From: Hyphomonadaceae bacterium UBA1933
GTDB lineage: Bacteria > Pseudomonadota > Alphaproteobacteria > Caulobacterales > Aquidulcibacteraceae
Direction: 5' to 3'
Length of the DNA stretch: 64,000 nucleotides
Assembly (NCBI GenBank): GCA_002337085.1
Contig: DDFH01000008.1
Coordinates: 1-64,000, forward strand
Both the position numbers and the translations under genes were made by a program. How positions within the stretch are numbered: the stretch's first letter is position 1; every line of letters starts with the position of its first letter. Of this stretch, positions 25,557 through 34,024 are shown piece after piece. The notes under the pieces are model-generated. The model made no database searches. It was not told the DNA's origin and worked only from the letters and a program-made list of their open reading frames with translations.

Positions 25557-27803
25557 TCAGCTAAATTTTCCAGTTTTGCTAAATCCCCGAGGCACCATGC
25601 GACCAACCGACGCGCGTCTTCCAACATAATCACGCCATTCCGGCATCTCACGATTTCTACCTGAACTATCTACCCAAACTAACCCATCTTCACCTTTAAA
25701 GCTTATTGCATCTAAAATGCCGCCATCACGATATGATTGCAACTTAACTCCTTTACCACGCGACATAACAGGAAGCTCATCAGAGTTGAAAATCAATAAT
25801 TTGCGATTTTCACCAATAACTCCAAGGAAATTTCCTTTGATGATTTTGATTACGGCCGCTTTTTGATTATCACCAGTCGATAGAATTGTTTTACCGCCAC
25901 GTTTTTGGCTTAGAAATTCAACCTCATCAATAACAAAGCCATAGCCTTTAGATGATGCCACCAAACGTTTTCTGCCTTCTTCGGCGACAAACATATCCAA
26001 TATGTCATACTCTTCGCCAAGCTCGATTGATAAACGTATTGGCTCACCTAATCCGCGTCCTGATGGCAATTTATCACCTTGCAAAGTGAATGCACGGCCA
26101 TCTGTTGCAAACAAAACAATTTTGTCGGTTGTGTAACATTGCAACGATAACGATAAATCATCATCATCTTTGAACTTAACCGATGATAAATCTTCAATTT
26201 TGCCTTTTAATGCACGTATCCAACCACGTTTTGAAAGCACGACTGTAATCGGTTCTTTTGTAATAAACGCCTCAATAGAGATTGCGGTTGACGGATCTGG
26301 TGCATCTGCAAAACTGGTTCTACGTTTTGCGCTTGTTTTGTCTTTTGCAAATATTTCTCTTGTGGCTTCTAATTCGCTATAAACCTTACGCCATTGTAGT
26401 TTTTCAGAACCCAGCAATTTATTTAATTCTTCGAGTTCTTTTTTAAGGTTGGCATCCTCGTTTTTAATTGCCATCTCTTCAAGCTTACGCAAATTACGTA
26501 AACGTGTATCCAGAATTGCATTGGCTTGAACATCATTTAGATTAAATGTCGCCATCAAGACAGCTTTGGCATCATCTTCTTCACGAATAATACGAATAAC
26601 CTCATCAAGGTTCAGGTATGCAATCAATAATGCGGCCAAAATCTCTAAACGTGCTTCAATTTTACCACGTCGCCAATTTGCACGACGAACCACAAGTTCT
26701 TTTTTAAATGTAATGAATGAGAACAAGCATTCTTTTATTCCCATTACCTTTGGGATACCATTTGCATCAATTACGTTAAGATTTACAGAGAAGCGATTTT
26801 CCAAATCAGATAATTTGAAAAGACTTTCCATCAAATGTTCTGGGGTTACAGTTTTTGACTTTGGTTCAAGAACAATACGTATATCTTCGGCACTTTCATC
26901 ACGAACATCTGCCAATAATGGTGCACGCTTGTTTTCAATCAACTCAGCAAGTTTTTCAATCAGGCGTGACTTTTGAACCTGAAATGGCGGTTCAGTTACA
27001 ATAATTTGCCATTGACCCCGCCCCATATCTTCAACGTGCCATTTAGAACGCACACGAATTGAACCCTTACCTGTTTCATAGGCATTTAAGATATTTTCCT
27101 TTGGTTCAACAATAACGCCACCAGTTGGAAAATCAGGCCCTGGGATATAGTCCATAATTGCTTCGGTACTTAGACCATTATCATCAACCAACGCAAGACA
27201 CGCATCGATAAGCTCTATTGCATTATGTGGCGGGATTGATGTTGCCATACCAACCGCAATCCCCATTGCCCCATTTGCCAATAGATTTGGAAACGATGCA
27301 GGTAAAACAACTGGTTCAAGATCCTCACCCGAATAAGTCTCACGGAAATTAACACAATTTTCGTTAATACCATCAAGTAACAAAGTTCCAGTATTGGTTA
27401 AACGTGCTTCTGTATAACGATAAGCTGCGGCACTATCACCATCGATATTGCCAAAATTGCCCTGACCATCAACAAGACGATAACGAACCGAAAAATCTTG
27501 CGCCAATCGCACCATTGTGTCGTAAATTGCACTGTCGCCATGGGGGTGAAATTTACCCATGACGTCACCAACAATCTTTGCACATTTTTTAAAACGTGCA
27601 TCACTATCCAGTCCCAATTCGCCCATTGCATGAACAATGCGTCTTTGAACTGGCTTTAAACCATCACGAACATCAGGCAAAGCGCGCGAAGTAATAGTTG
27701 AAAGCGCATAAACCAAATATCGGCTTTCTAAGGCTCGATCAAAAGGTTCATTTATTATTTTGCCGCCTTCATTATGTTCAATTATGTCTGAATTGTTTGT
27801 CAT
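25557..27803 (-). CDS. parC: DNA topoisomerase IV subunit A
   Basis: Breakage-reunion subunit of the type II topoisomerase that separates daughter chromosomes. At 748 residues with a short C-terminal domain it fits ParC better than GyrA, and the C-terminal GyrA-box typical of gyrase is absent. The catalytic tyrosine is Y130 in YRYTEARL. The quinolone-resistance segment HPHGDSAIYDT has S91 and D95, the susceptible-type residues at positions equivalent to E. coli GyrA S83 and D87. The GKGVKLQSYRDGG motif near the C-terminus is typical of the alphaproteobacterial form. The partner parE is not in the window. Confidence 0.95.
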   Translation of the reverse strand: MTNNSDIIEHNEGGKIINEPFDRALESRYLVYALSTITSRALPDVRDGLKPVQRRIVHAMGELGLDSDARFKKCAKIVGDVMGKFHPHGDSAIYDTMVRLAQDFSVRYRLVDGQGNFGNIDGDSAAAYRYTEARLTNTGTLLLDGINENCVNFRETYSGEDLEPVVLPASFPNLLANGAMGIAVGMATSIPPHNAIELIDACLALVDDNGLSTEAIMDYIPGPDFPTGGVIVEPKENILNAYETGKGSIRVRSKWHVEDMGRGQWQIIVTEPPFQVQKSRLIEKLAELIENKRAPLLADVRDESAEDIRIVLEPKSKTVTPEHLMESLFKLSDLENRFSVNLNVIDANGIPKVMGIKECLFSFITFKKELVVRRANWRRGKIEARLEILAALLIAYLNLDEVIRIIREEDDAKAVLMATFNLNDVQANAILDTRLRNLRKLEEMAIKNEDANLKKELEELNKLLGSEKLQWRKVYSELEATREIFAKDKTSAKRRTSFADAPDPSTAISIEAFITKEPITVVLSKRGWIRALKGKIEDLSSVKFKDDDDLSLSLQCYTTDKIVLFATDGRAFTLQGDKLPSGRGLGEPIRLSIELGEEYDILDMFVAEEGRKRLVASSKGYGFVIDEVEFLSQKRGGKTILSTGDNQKAAVIKIIKGNFLGVIGENRKLLIFNSDELPVMSRGKGVKLQSYRDGGILDAISFKGEDGLVWVDSSGRNREMPEWRDYVGRRASVGRMVPRGFSKTGKFS

Positions 27804-28065
27804 TTTTATCGTTTCAAAATCGAGTTTTATTTATAACTCTGCGAATCAAAGGCGATAATACATAATTTTTAAAGTGGTAAACCAACTAATTGCCGTGGCA
27901 AACTAATTCTGGTTATAATTCAAATGCATTAAGACACAAATATTTTTATAGACATAAGCAACTAACAGCAAATATCACAGCTATAAATAGAATATATCTT
28001 GACCAACGCCCCATCTTAAGTATCTGTTACATGATAATCAGTTTAAGCATTGAAATGGGGCCTCG

Positions 28066-29643
28066 ATGTTAAAATTATATTTTAGACTATTTACAATTAT
28101 AGTCGCTTGTTTGTTTTCGAGTAATGCATTTGCGGATGAGTGGCTTAAAGCTGAAACAAAAAACTTTATAATTATGAGCAATTGGAGTGAGAAAGAAACA
28201 ATTGCCTATGCGCAAAATTTGGAGAAATTTCGTTTTCTTTTGGTAAATTTTTATCAAGAGAAAGAAATACGTGAGCTAGAAAACCCAAAACTAAATGTCT
28301 ATCTTCTTAAAAAGGATTCTGATTTAGACAAGGTATGGCCAAACCATCCGAAAAATCTTGGCGGTTTTGCCAATAGCTCTATTGACGGGGTGTTTGCTTT
28401 CTCACTTCAATTTGGCGGCATTTTACAAAATTATAAAGATGCTAAACACCTCGATGAGAACGAAAACCAAGTTGTATTATTTCATGAATACACCCACCTT
28501 TTAATGCAAGTAACATCGGGCTTCGCATACCCAAGATGGTATATAGAAGGATTTGCAGAATATTATTCAACAACCCGAATAACAAATGAAAATGCACTCG
28601 TCGGTTATGGTTCTAATTCGCGGCTTTATAGCTTGCTGAATTTTTCAAGAATTAAATATGAAGACGTATTACGTGATAAAAATAGCAGCAAGAAAGACGA
28701 TAGCGAATATGAGAACATGTTTTACGCGCAATCGTGGATATTAACGCACTACCTTATGTCTGATCCTGTACTTAGATCAAAAATGCCTGAATACTTTATT
28801 AAAATTAAAGAGGGCCACGACGAAGTGGCCGCATTTGAAGAAGTTTTTTCTATAAAAATTAAAGACTTAGATAAAATTCTTAATAAGTATATGTATAATT
28901 TCAAAGCCACCATTTATAAATTTAGGGAAGCCCAAAATGATATAAAGGTGGATGTAATAAAATACCCCAAATCACTAAACAATCTAATTTTGCTTGATGC
29001 CTCATTAAGAGTTCACCCAGCATATAATGAATCAACAGAATTGGTTACTAAAATAGAAAATGAAGCAAAAGATATAAAAGATTCCAATCTTGCCAATGAA
29101 TATCTCGCGCGGGCAGAAGCAATTGCTGGCAATGCGGACAAAGCGATTGAATATTATAAATCGGCATTGATTACCAACCCAAATAATCCAGAATATTATT
29201 CACGAATTGGCGAAGCTTATTTTAAAAAAGATTATGATAATAATAGTCAACATATTGAGAATTTGAAAGAAGCAAGAAAAAATCTATATAAAGCCTATCA
29301 ACTCGACCCCAATAATGCACGCACATTATTTTATTTATCGCAGACAGCGCCAACAGGCATTTCAAACCCTGATGAGGCTTATGTTAATGCCGCAGTGGAA
29401 GCATATTTTATATCGCCATCTGTTACTGATTACGCCTTCAATGCCGTATTTATGCTAATTAGCACGAAAAAATTTGATGACGCAAAAGGTTTATTAAATA
29501 CGTTCTCGAATGACCCCCACGATAAACTACGGGGAAAAGTTAGTGCCGCAGCAATAAAATTCATAGATGAAGGTGGCAAACCTTCAGCGATGATTACAAA
29601 AATTCTGAAATATAAAAGAGAAGCCGAACTTGAGGAATTATAA
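28066..29643 (+). CDS. secreted gluzincin-type metallopeptidase with TPR repeats
   Basis: A 525-residue protein with a signal peptide ending near SNAFA (residue 23). The N-terminal half holds a zinc peptidase core of the peptidase MA/DUF1570 kind: HEYTH at 140-144 and YPRWYIEGFAEYY at 155-167, whose glutamates (E161, E164) supply the third ligand. The C-terminal half (about 335-500) has tetratricopeptide-like repeats, for example AIEYYKSALITNPNNPEYY and NLYKAYQLDPNNARTLFYL. It probably acts in the periplasm; the substrate is unknown. GGGG lies 5 nt before the ATG, and a terminator follows. Confidence 0.85.
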   Translation: MLKLYFRLFTIIVACLFSSNAFADEWLKAETKNFIIMSNWSEKETIAYAQNLEKFRFLLVNFYQEKEIRELENPKLNVYLLKKDSDLDKVWPNHPKNLGGFANSSIDGVFAFSLQFGGILQNYKDAKHLDENENQVVLFHEYTHLLMQVTSGFAYPRWYIEGFAEYYSTTRITNENALVGYGSNSRLYSLLNFSRIKYEDVLRDKNSSKKDDSEYENMFYAQSWILTHYLMSDPVLRSKMPEYFIKIKEGHDEVAAFEEVFSIKIKDLDKILNKYMYNFKATIYKFREAQNDIKVDVIKYPKSLNNLILLDASLRVHPAYNESTELVTKIENEAKDIKDSNLANEYLARAEAIAGNADKAIEYYKSALITNPNNPEYYSRIGEAYFKKDYDNNSQHIENLKEARKNLYKAYQLDPNNARTLFYLSQTAPTGISNPDEAYVNAAVEAYFISPSVTDYAFNAVFMLISTKKFDDAKGLLNTFSNDPHDKLRGKVSAAAIKFIDEGGKPSAMITKILKYKREAELEEL

Positions 29644-29646
29644 ATT

Positions 29647-29680
29647 TTAAGGGCGGCTCAATGAACCGCCCTTATTATTT
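29647..29680 (+). terminator. terminator after the gluzincin-TPR gene
   Basis: Stem AAGGGCGG / CCGCCCTT with a 9-nt loop, followed by ATTATTT, lies between this gene and the convergent scoB. Confidence 0.85.
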
Positions 29681-29699
29681 CCTGCCCTCGTTCCATGAA

Positions 29700-30365
29700 C
29701 TATGCCGCAACTTTCTCTTCATTCAATGCTACAATATAATCAGCATCCGTATGCGCGCGAATATCCTCTAGTGTTACACCCTTCGCAAGCTCGATAAGTC
29801 GCATCGGCCCATTACCGTGTTTATCAATTTCAAACACGCCATGAGAAGTAATAACCATATCGATTACGCGCATTCCAGTTAGCGGTAATGAGCATTTTTT
29901 AACAAGTTTTGGTTCACCGTCTTTATTAATGTGCTCCATAACGACTACACATCTTTTTACGCCTGCAACCAAATCCATTGCCCCGCCCATGCCTTTTGCC
30001 ATTTTGCCAGGAACCATCCAATTAGCGAGGTCGCCATGTTGTGAAACTTCCATTCCCCCAAGGATTGTTAGATCAAGGTGTCCACCACGAACGATATTGA
30101 AACTTTCTGCCGATGAAAAATATGATGAATATGGCAATTCAGAGATGGTTTGTTTGCCAGCATTTGTTAAATCTGGGTCTATCTCATCCTCATAAGGGAA
30201 AGGCCCCATTCCAAGCATCCCATTTTCTGAATGCAAGATAACTTTCATGCCTTCAGGGATATAATTTGCAACATGAGTTGGCAATCCAATCCCAAGATTT
30301 GCATAAAAACCTTCACGTAATTCTTTTGCTGCACGTGCCGCGATTTGTTCTCTAGTCCAAGCCAT
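29700..30365 (-). CDS. scoB: 3-oxoacid CoA-transferase subunit B
   Basis: Together with ScoA transfers CoA from succinyl-CoA to acetoacetate, opening ketone bodies to oxidation. The 221 residues contain the active-site motif SENGMLGMGPFP with the catalytic glutamate at E47, and GGHLDLTILGGMEVS. GAGGA lies ahead of the ATG. It is 11 nt from scoA, so the pair is translated from one message. Confidence 0.95.
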   Translation of the reverse strand: MAWTREQIAARAAKELREGFYANLGIGLPTHVANYIPEGMKVILHSENGMLGMGPFPYEDEIDPDLTNAGKQTISELPYSSYFSSAESFNIVRGGHLDLTILGGMEVSQHGDLANWMVPGKMAKGMGGAMDLVAGVKRCVVVMEHINKDGEPKLVKKCSLPLTGMRVIDMVITSHGVFEIDKHGNGPMRLIELAKGVTLEDIRAHTDADYIVALNEEKVAA

Positions 30366-30376
30366 CTGATAGTCCT

Positions 30377-31093
30377 CTATGCAATCTCTTTTATTGCTTC
30401 CCTTTTACGGAAAGTTCGTTTTTCAATACGTTTTTCAAAAGTCCCCTTAAATATTCTATCTACATAGATACCAGGGGTATGAATATGATCAGGATCGATT
30501 TCACCACACGGAACAATTTCTTCAACTTCGGCAATTGTAATTGTCGCGGCAGTCGCCATTTGTGGGTTAAAGTTTTGGGTTGTCTTGCGATAAACCAAAT
30601 TGCCTTCCTCATCGGCCTTCCAAGCCTTGATAATTGCAACATCGGCTTTCAGAGAGCGCTCTAATATATAAGTTTCGCCATTAAATATTTTATGCTCTTT
30701 GCCTTCAGCAACAACAGTACCCACACCTGTTTTAGTATAGAATGCAGGAATGCCAGCGCCACCCGCCCTGATGCGCTCTGCTAATGTGCCTTGTGGCGTA
30801 AATTCAACCTCAATTTCGCCAGCAAGAAACTGACGTCCAAACTCTTTATTTTCGCCCATATAAGATGTTGTCACATGCTTTACTTGTTTTGCATCAACAA
30901 GAATTCCAAGACCAAAACCGTCAACGCCACATGTATTGGCAATAATGTTTAAATTTTGCACACCTAACTTGTTTAATGCAGTAATCGAATTTTCAGGAAT
31001 CCCGCATAATCCAAAGCCACCAGACATGATTGTCATGCCATCGTGAGCCAGCCCTTCAAGTGCTGAATGTGCATCTTTATATACTTTGTTCAT
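30377..31093 (-). CDS. scoA: 3-oxoacid CoA-transferase subunit A
   Basis: Partner of ScoB in succinyl-CoA:acetoacetate CoA transfer. The 238 residues have the family glycine-rich CoA-binding motif GGFGLCGIPENSI near the N-terminus and GGAGIPAFYTKTGVGT in the middle. The open frame runs seven codons further to a TTG, but AGAGGA sits 4 nt before the ATG at 31093 and fixes the start. Together with pccB in the same region it suggests use of short acyl and keto acids. Confidence 0.95.
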   Translation of the reverse strand: MNKVYKDAHSALEGLAHDGMTIMSGGFGLCGIPENSITALNKLGVQNLNIIANTCGVDGFGLGILVDAKQVKHVTTSYMGENKEFGRQFLAGEIEVEFTPQGTLAERIRAGGAGIPAFYTKTGVGTVVAEGKEHKIFNGETYILERSLKADVAIIKAWKADEEGNLVYRKTTQNFNPQMATAATITIAEVEEIVPCGEIDPDHIHTPGIYVDRIFKGTFEKRIEKRTFRKREAIKEIA

Positions 31094-31386
31094 TATGTCC
31101 TCTGGTCTGTTCAAGAGGTGTCCATAATTTTTGCCAATCTTTTAGACAAAAGAAACCACGCGCTGCAATTTGCATATGCAGTTATGATTTTACGAACAAA
31201 TACAGGAACAGTTTTATGATTTTTGTTGCATAAAGCTTATCATAAGAATTTCGGATAAATATAATTCCTTAGTCTAATAAAGGCTTGAATTTATACGATA
31301 TATTGCATCACACCCATGCAAAAACGATTGCCACCACATTATGCATTTCTCATATGCAAATGCGCGCAAATAAAGGCGGAAAATAT
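31094..31386. other. intergenic region upstream of scoA
   Basis: About 290 AT-rich bases between the scoA start and the terminator of the candidate sRNA. It must contain the scoA promoter on the minus strand. I see repeated TGCATA/TATGCA-type words near 31170 and 31340-31360 but no convincing paired promoter boxes or operator. Confidence 0.4.
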
Positions 31387-31476
31387 AAAAAAAAGACCCT
31401 GACAAGTCAGGGTCACGGAAAACTCCGATTAGCTAAGAATCACGAGGGACGGGGTTGGATTCCTAACCTCATTAGC
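31387..31476 (-). ncRNA. candidate small RNA with C-rich loop and strong terminator
   Basis: On the minus strand a helix TTAGGAATC / GATTCTTAG (9 bp with two G-T pairs) exposes a C-rich loop of about 16 nt, CAACCCCGTCCCTCGT, complementary to purine-rich ribosome binding sites. A short CGGA/TCCG hairpin follows, then the stem GACCCTGA / TCAGGGTC (31395-31414) with eight T residues, an ideal intrinsic terminator. A candidate promoter lies just upstream. No open frame on this strand fits. The size, about 85-90 nt, suits a trans-acting sRNA. I do not recognise a named family. Confidence 0.6.
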
Positions 31477-31482
31477 TATTAG

Positions 31483-31511
31483 CAATTACAACTTAAACCA
31501 AAGATGAACAA
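31483..31511 (-). promoter_or_regulatory. candidate promoter of the small RNA
   Basis: Minus-strand TTGTTC (31511-31506) and TAATTG (31488-31483) with a 17-bp spacer; both match the consensus only partly. The predicted start near 31476 precedes the folded region. Confidence 0.35.
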
Positions 31512-31785
31512 AAAATATATTACTGCACAAACTGAATATTGGTATTATATTTAAAATTACTTGCGCCAATATCTGAAATCATAACAATTATTAAAAATGA
31601 TGTTTTTTTGTGCATCGCATGCATTTTTTTTAATCATTTGTACATGAGCGACAACATTTTCTTTTTAACGAATAGTAAAAAGAATGCGTTGCTACTACCA
31701 CCTAACAAAGATTGTTATGGCGTTTTTTTGACTAATGTGCCACTAAGAACGACCTGAAATATTTGACTCGTTTAAGGGGAAATGA
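31512..31785. other. intergenic region upstream of glnB
   Basis: About 270 very AT-rich bases. It should hold the glnB-glnA promoter and nitrogen-responsive elements. I found an inverted word GTGCATCGCATGCA near 31611, and no clear -24/-12 sigma-54 element (TGGC..TTGC) or NtrC site by eye. AAGGGGAA before the glnB ATG is a strong ribosome binding site. Confidence 0.4.
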
Positions 31786-32124
31786 ATGAAAAAGATTGAA
31801 GCAATAATCAAGCCATTCAAGCTTGATGAAGTCAAAGAAGCGCTTCAGGAATTAGGGTTACAAGGTATGACAATTATTGAAGCCAAAGGCTTCGGACGCC
31901 AAAAAGGGCATACAGAATTATATCGTGGCGCTGAATATGTTGTTGATTTCCTTCCAAAGCTAAAAATTGAATTGGTTGTGAATGATGATCAAGCTGAGGC
32001 CGCAATAGATGCAATCGTTCAGGCAGCACGTACCGGGCGCATTGGTGATGGAAAGATTTTTGTTTCAGATATTGCTGAAGTTATTCGTATCAGAACCGGT
32101 GAAACCGGCGCGGTGGCGATATAG
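31786..32124 (+). CDS. glnB: Nitrogen regulatory protein P-II
   Basis: Trimeric sensor of 2-oxoglutarate, ATP/ADP and glutamine status that controls glutamine synthetase adenylylation and NtrB. The 112 residues contain the T-loop with the uridylylated tyrosine Y51 in YRGAEY, and the C-terminal signature TGRIGDGKIFV. It lies 61 nt upstream of glnA, the classic alphaproteobacterial glnB-glnA pair, so I use glnB and not glnK; no amtB is nearby. Confidence 0.95.
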   Translation: MKKIEAIIKPFKLDEVKEALQELGLQGMTIIEAKGFGRQKGHTELYRGAEYVVDFLPKLKIELVVNDDQAEAAIDAIVQAARTGRIGDGKIFVSDIAEVIRIRTGETGAVAI

Positions 32125-32185
32125 ACGCAATATAGGGAGTTGTTATTTATCTCTCAGGGTGAATGACTTATAGTTGGAGAATATG

Positions 32186-33595
32186 ATGTCTAAATTTGAT
32201 AAAGTAATGCAATTAATTAAGGACGAAGAAGTCCAATACGTTGATTTCCGTTTCACGGATACACGCGGTAAAGTTCACCATATCACTTATGACGTTGATA
32301 TGGTTGATGTTGACGCTCTTGAAGAAGGCGTAATGTTTGACGGCTCTTCTATCGCTGGCTGGAAAGCAATCAACGAGTCAGACATGGTTATGATGCCAGA
32401 CCCTGATTCAGTAACAATCGACCCGTTCTTCCAACAAACTACTTTGGCTATCGTTTGTGACGTTCTTGAGCCAGGCACTTTGAAACCATACAATCGTTGC
32501 TCTCGTGGTATGGCGAAAAAAGCAGAAGCTTATACAAAATCACTTGGCATCGGTGATGCAATCTATTTTGGCCCAGAGCCTGAATTCTTCTTGTTTGACG
32601 ATGTAAAATGGTCAACCGATGCACACAATACCGGCTATTCTTTTGATTCAACTGAATTACCAGCAAATACCAATAAAGAATATGAAGGCGGCAACATGGG
32701 CCACCGTCCTGGCCCTAAAGGTGGTTATTTCCCACTTCCTCCAATTGATTCATGCCAAGACCTACGCGGCGAAATGCTTTCAGTAATGAAAGAGCTTGGT
32801 CTTGACCCTGAAAAACACCACCATGAAGTTTCCCCTGCACAGCATGAACTTGGTTTAAAATTCAAAACCCTTGTTAAAATGGCTGACAACACAAACCTTT
32901 ATAAATATGTCATTCAAAACGTTGCTGCTGCTTATGGCAAAACTGCAACCTTTATGCCTAAACCTTTCTTCAAAGAAAACGGCAATGGTATGCACGTTCA
33001 CCAATCAATCTGGAAAGATGGCAAGCCTGTATTCGCTGGCGATAAATATGCTGATCTTTCTCAAGAATGCTTGTGGTATATTGGTGGTATCATCAAACAC
33101 GCAAAAGCAATCAACGCATTTGCAAACTCTTCTACAAACTCATATAAACGTTTGGTTCCTGGCTATGAAGCACCTGTATTGCTTGCTTATTCAGCACGTA
33201 ACCGCTCGGCTTCTATCCGTATTCCACACACTGCATCACCAAAAGCAAAACGCCTTGAAGCACGCTTCCCAGATGCAATTGGTAACATGTACTTGACCTT
33301 TACTGCGTTGTTGATGGCTGGTCTTGACGGTATCGTAAACAAAATCGATCCAGGTGCATCTTTCGACAAAGACTTGTACTCTCTTCCTCCTGAAGAATTA
33401 GCAGGCGTTCCAACTGTTGCGGCTTCTCTTACAGAAGCACTTGCATCACTTGATGCAGATCGTGACTTCTTAAAAGCTGGTGGTGTTATGGATGATGACT
33501 TCATCGATGCTTATATTGAGCTTAAGAAAGAAGAATGCGACAGACTTAATTTGCATCCGCACCCTGTTGAATTCGACATGTATTACAAAATGTAA
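32186..33595 (+). CDS. glnA: Glutamine synthetase type I
   Basis: Makes glutamine from glutamate, ammonia and ATP. From the ATG at 32186 it is 469 residues, the normal GSI length; GGAG lies 6 nt ahead, so the upstream TTG and ATG codons in frame are not used. Visible motifs are DGSSIAGW, the ATP-binding KPFFKENGNGMHVHQS, and the adenylylation loop DLYSLPPEE with its tyrosine near residue 395, which marks a covalently regulated GSI-beta enzyme. A terminator follows. Confidence 0.97.
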   Translation: MSKFDKVMQLIKDEEVQYVDFRFTDTRGKVHHITYDVDMVDVDALEEGVMFDGSSIAGWKAINESDMVMMPDPDSVTIDPFFQQTTLAIVCDVLEPGTLKPYNRCSRGMAKKAEAYTKSLGIGDAIYFGPEPEFFLFDDVKWSTDAHNTGYSFDSTELPANTNKEYEGGNMGHRPGPKGGYFPLPPIDSCQDLRGEMLSVMKELGLDPEKHHHEVSPAQHELGLKFKTLVKMADNTNLYKYVIQNVAAAYGKTATFMPKPFFKENGNGMHVHQSIWKDGKPVFAGDKYADLSQECLWYIGGIIKHAKAINAFANSSTNSYKRLVPGYEAPVLLAYSARNRSASIRIPHTASPKAKRLEARFPDAIGNMYLTFTALLMAGLDGIVNKIDPGASFDKDLYSLPPEELAGVPTVAASLTEALASLDADRDFLKAGGVMDDDFIDAYIELKKEECDRLNLHPHPVEFDMYYKM

Positions 33596-33615
33596 TTACT
33601 TTAATCCTACTTATA

Positions 33616-33648
33616 TCAAAGCCCCGCCCATTGGTCGGGGCTTTTTTA
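33616..33648 (+). terminator. terminator after glnA
   Basis: Stem GCCCCG / CGGGGC with flanking AAA/TTT pairs and a 9-nt loop, followed by TTTTTT. Confidence 0.9.
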
Positions 33649-33703
33649 TTGCGCCATTTAAAGTTAAACCATAAATAAATTCAATTTTTAATGTTATTTT
33701 AAG

Positions 33704-33732
33704 TTGTATTTTAGTGTAATGTTAAATATAAT
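33704..33732 (+). promoter_or_regulatory. promoter of the glnA-terC intergenic RNA
   Basis: TTGTAT (33704-33709), a 17-bp spacer, and a perfect TATAAT (33727-33732). The predicted start is near 33739, in the 5' strand of the first hairpin of the downstream structured region. It lies after the glnA terminator. Confidence 0.65.
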
Positions 33733-33737
33733 TAGAG

Positions 33738-33872
33738 TGCCTGCTTAAGTTAATTATCAAACAATAAACTGTTGGGCGATAATTATACAGGCAAACTATT
33801 AGAAACTGGCTTTTATATGCCGGCAGGTGATGCGCTCTTACCTCGTTCTAACTGCATCACCTGCCCTTTTAA
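33738..33872 (+). ncRNA. candidate structured RNA between glnA and terC
   Basis: Three consecutive folds follow a consensus-like promoter. A two-part hairpin pairs TGCCTG (33738-33743) with CAGGCA (33788-33793) and TAATTATC with GATAATTA inside it. A short stem pairs CTGGC with GCCGG. A perfect 12-bp stem pairs GGCAGGTGATGC (33822-33833) with GCATCACCTGCC (33854-33865) around a 20-nt loop and is followed by CTTTT. The last could be a weak terminator or the end of an sRNA of about 135 nt. There is no open frame of note. It could instead be a distal leader for terC, but terC has its own promoter. No family is recognised. Confidence 0.5.
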
Positions 33873-33910
33873 TGGCGACACAACATAATCATTTATTTAT
33901 TTTCTGATAA

Positions 33911-33938
33911 TTGACCCTTAAAAATCTATAAATATATT
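33911..33938 (+). promoter_or_regulatory. promoter of terC
   Basis: TTGACC (33911-33916), 16-bp spacer, TATATT (33933-33938). The predicted start near 33945 gives a leader of about 80 nt. Confidence 0.55.
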
Positions 33939-33945
33939 GAAACCA

Positions 33946-34013
33946 AGTTGCAGTGCCGGGCCCCTCTGATGGTGATGCTGGATAGCCATGATGTCGGAGC
34001 TGCTTAGGCAACT
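33946..34013 (+). promoter_or_regulatory. folded terC leader, possible riboswitch-like element
   Basis: The leader can form nested helices: AGTTGC with GCAACT closing the whole element, CTCTGA with TCGGAG (one G-T pair), and TGGT with GCCA around an 11-nt loop. TerC genes are often controlled by the manganese yybP-ykoY riboswitch, but the conserved GGGGAGTAGC loop of that class is not present, so the class cannot be assigned. Only inspection supports the fold. Confidence 0.4.
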
Positions 34014-34024
34014 ATTTTCCAGCT

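Noticed and set aside
31600..31785. sigma-54 promoter of glnB
   Set aside because: No TGGC-N9-TTGC arrangement with correct spacing was found by eye, though nitrogen control is expected.
33946..34013. yybP-ykoY manganese riboswitch before terC
   Set aside because: The expected GGGGAGTAGC loop and the matching second conserved loop are not found on the plus strand; only the gene context fits. Reported as an unassigned leader instead.
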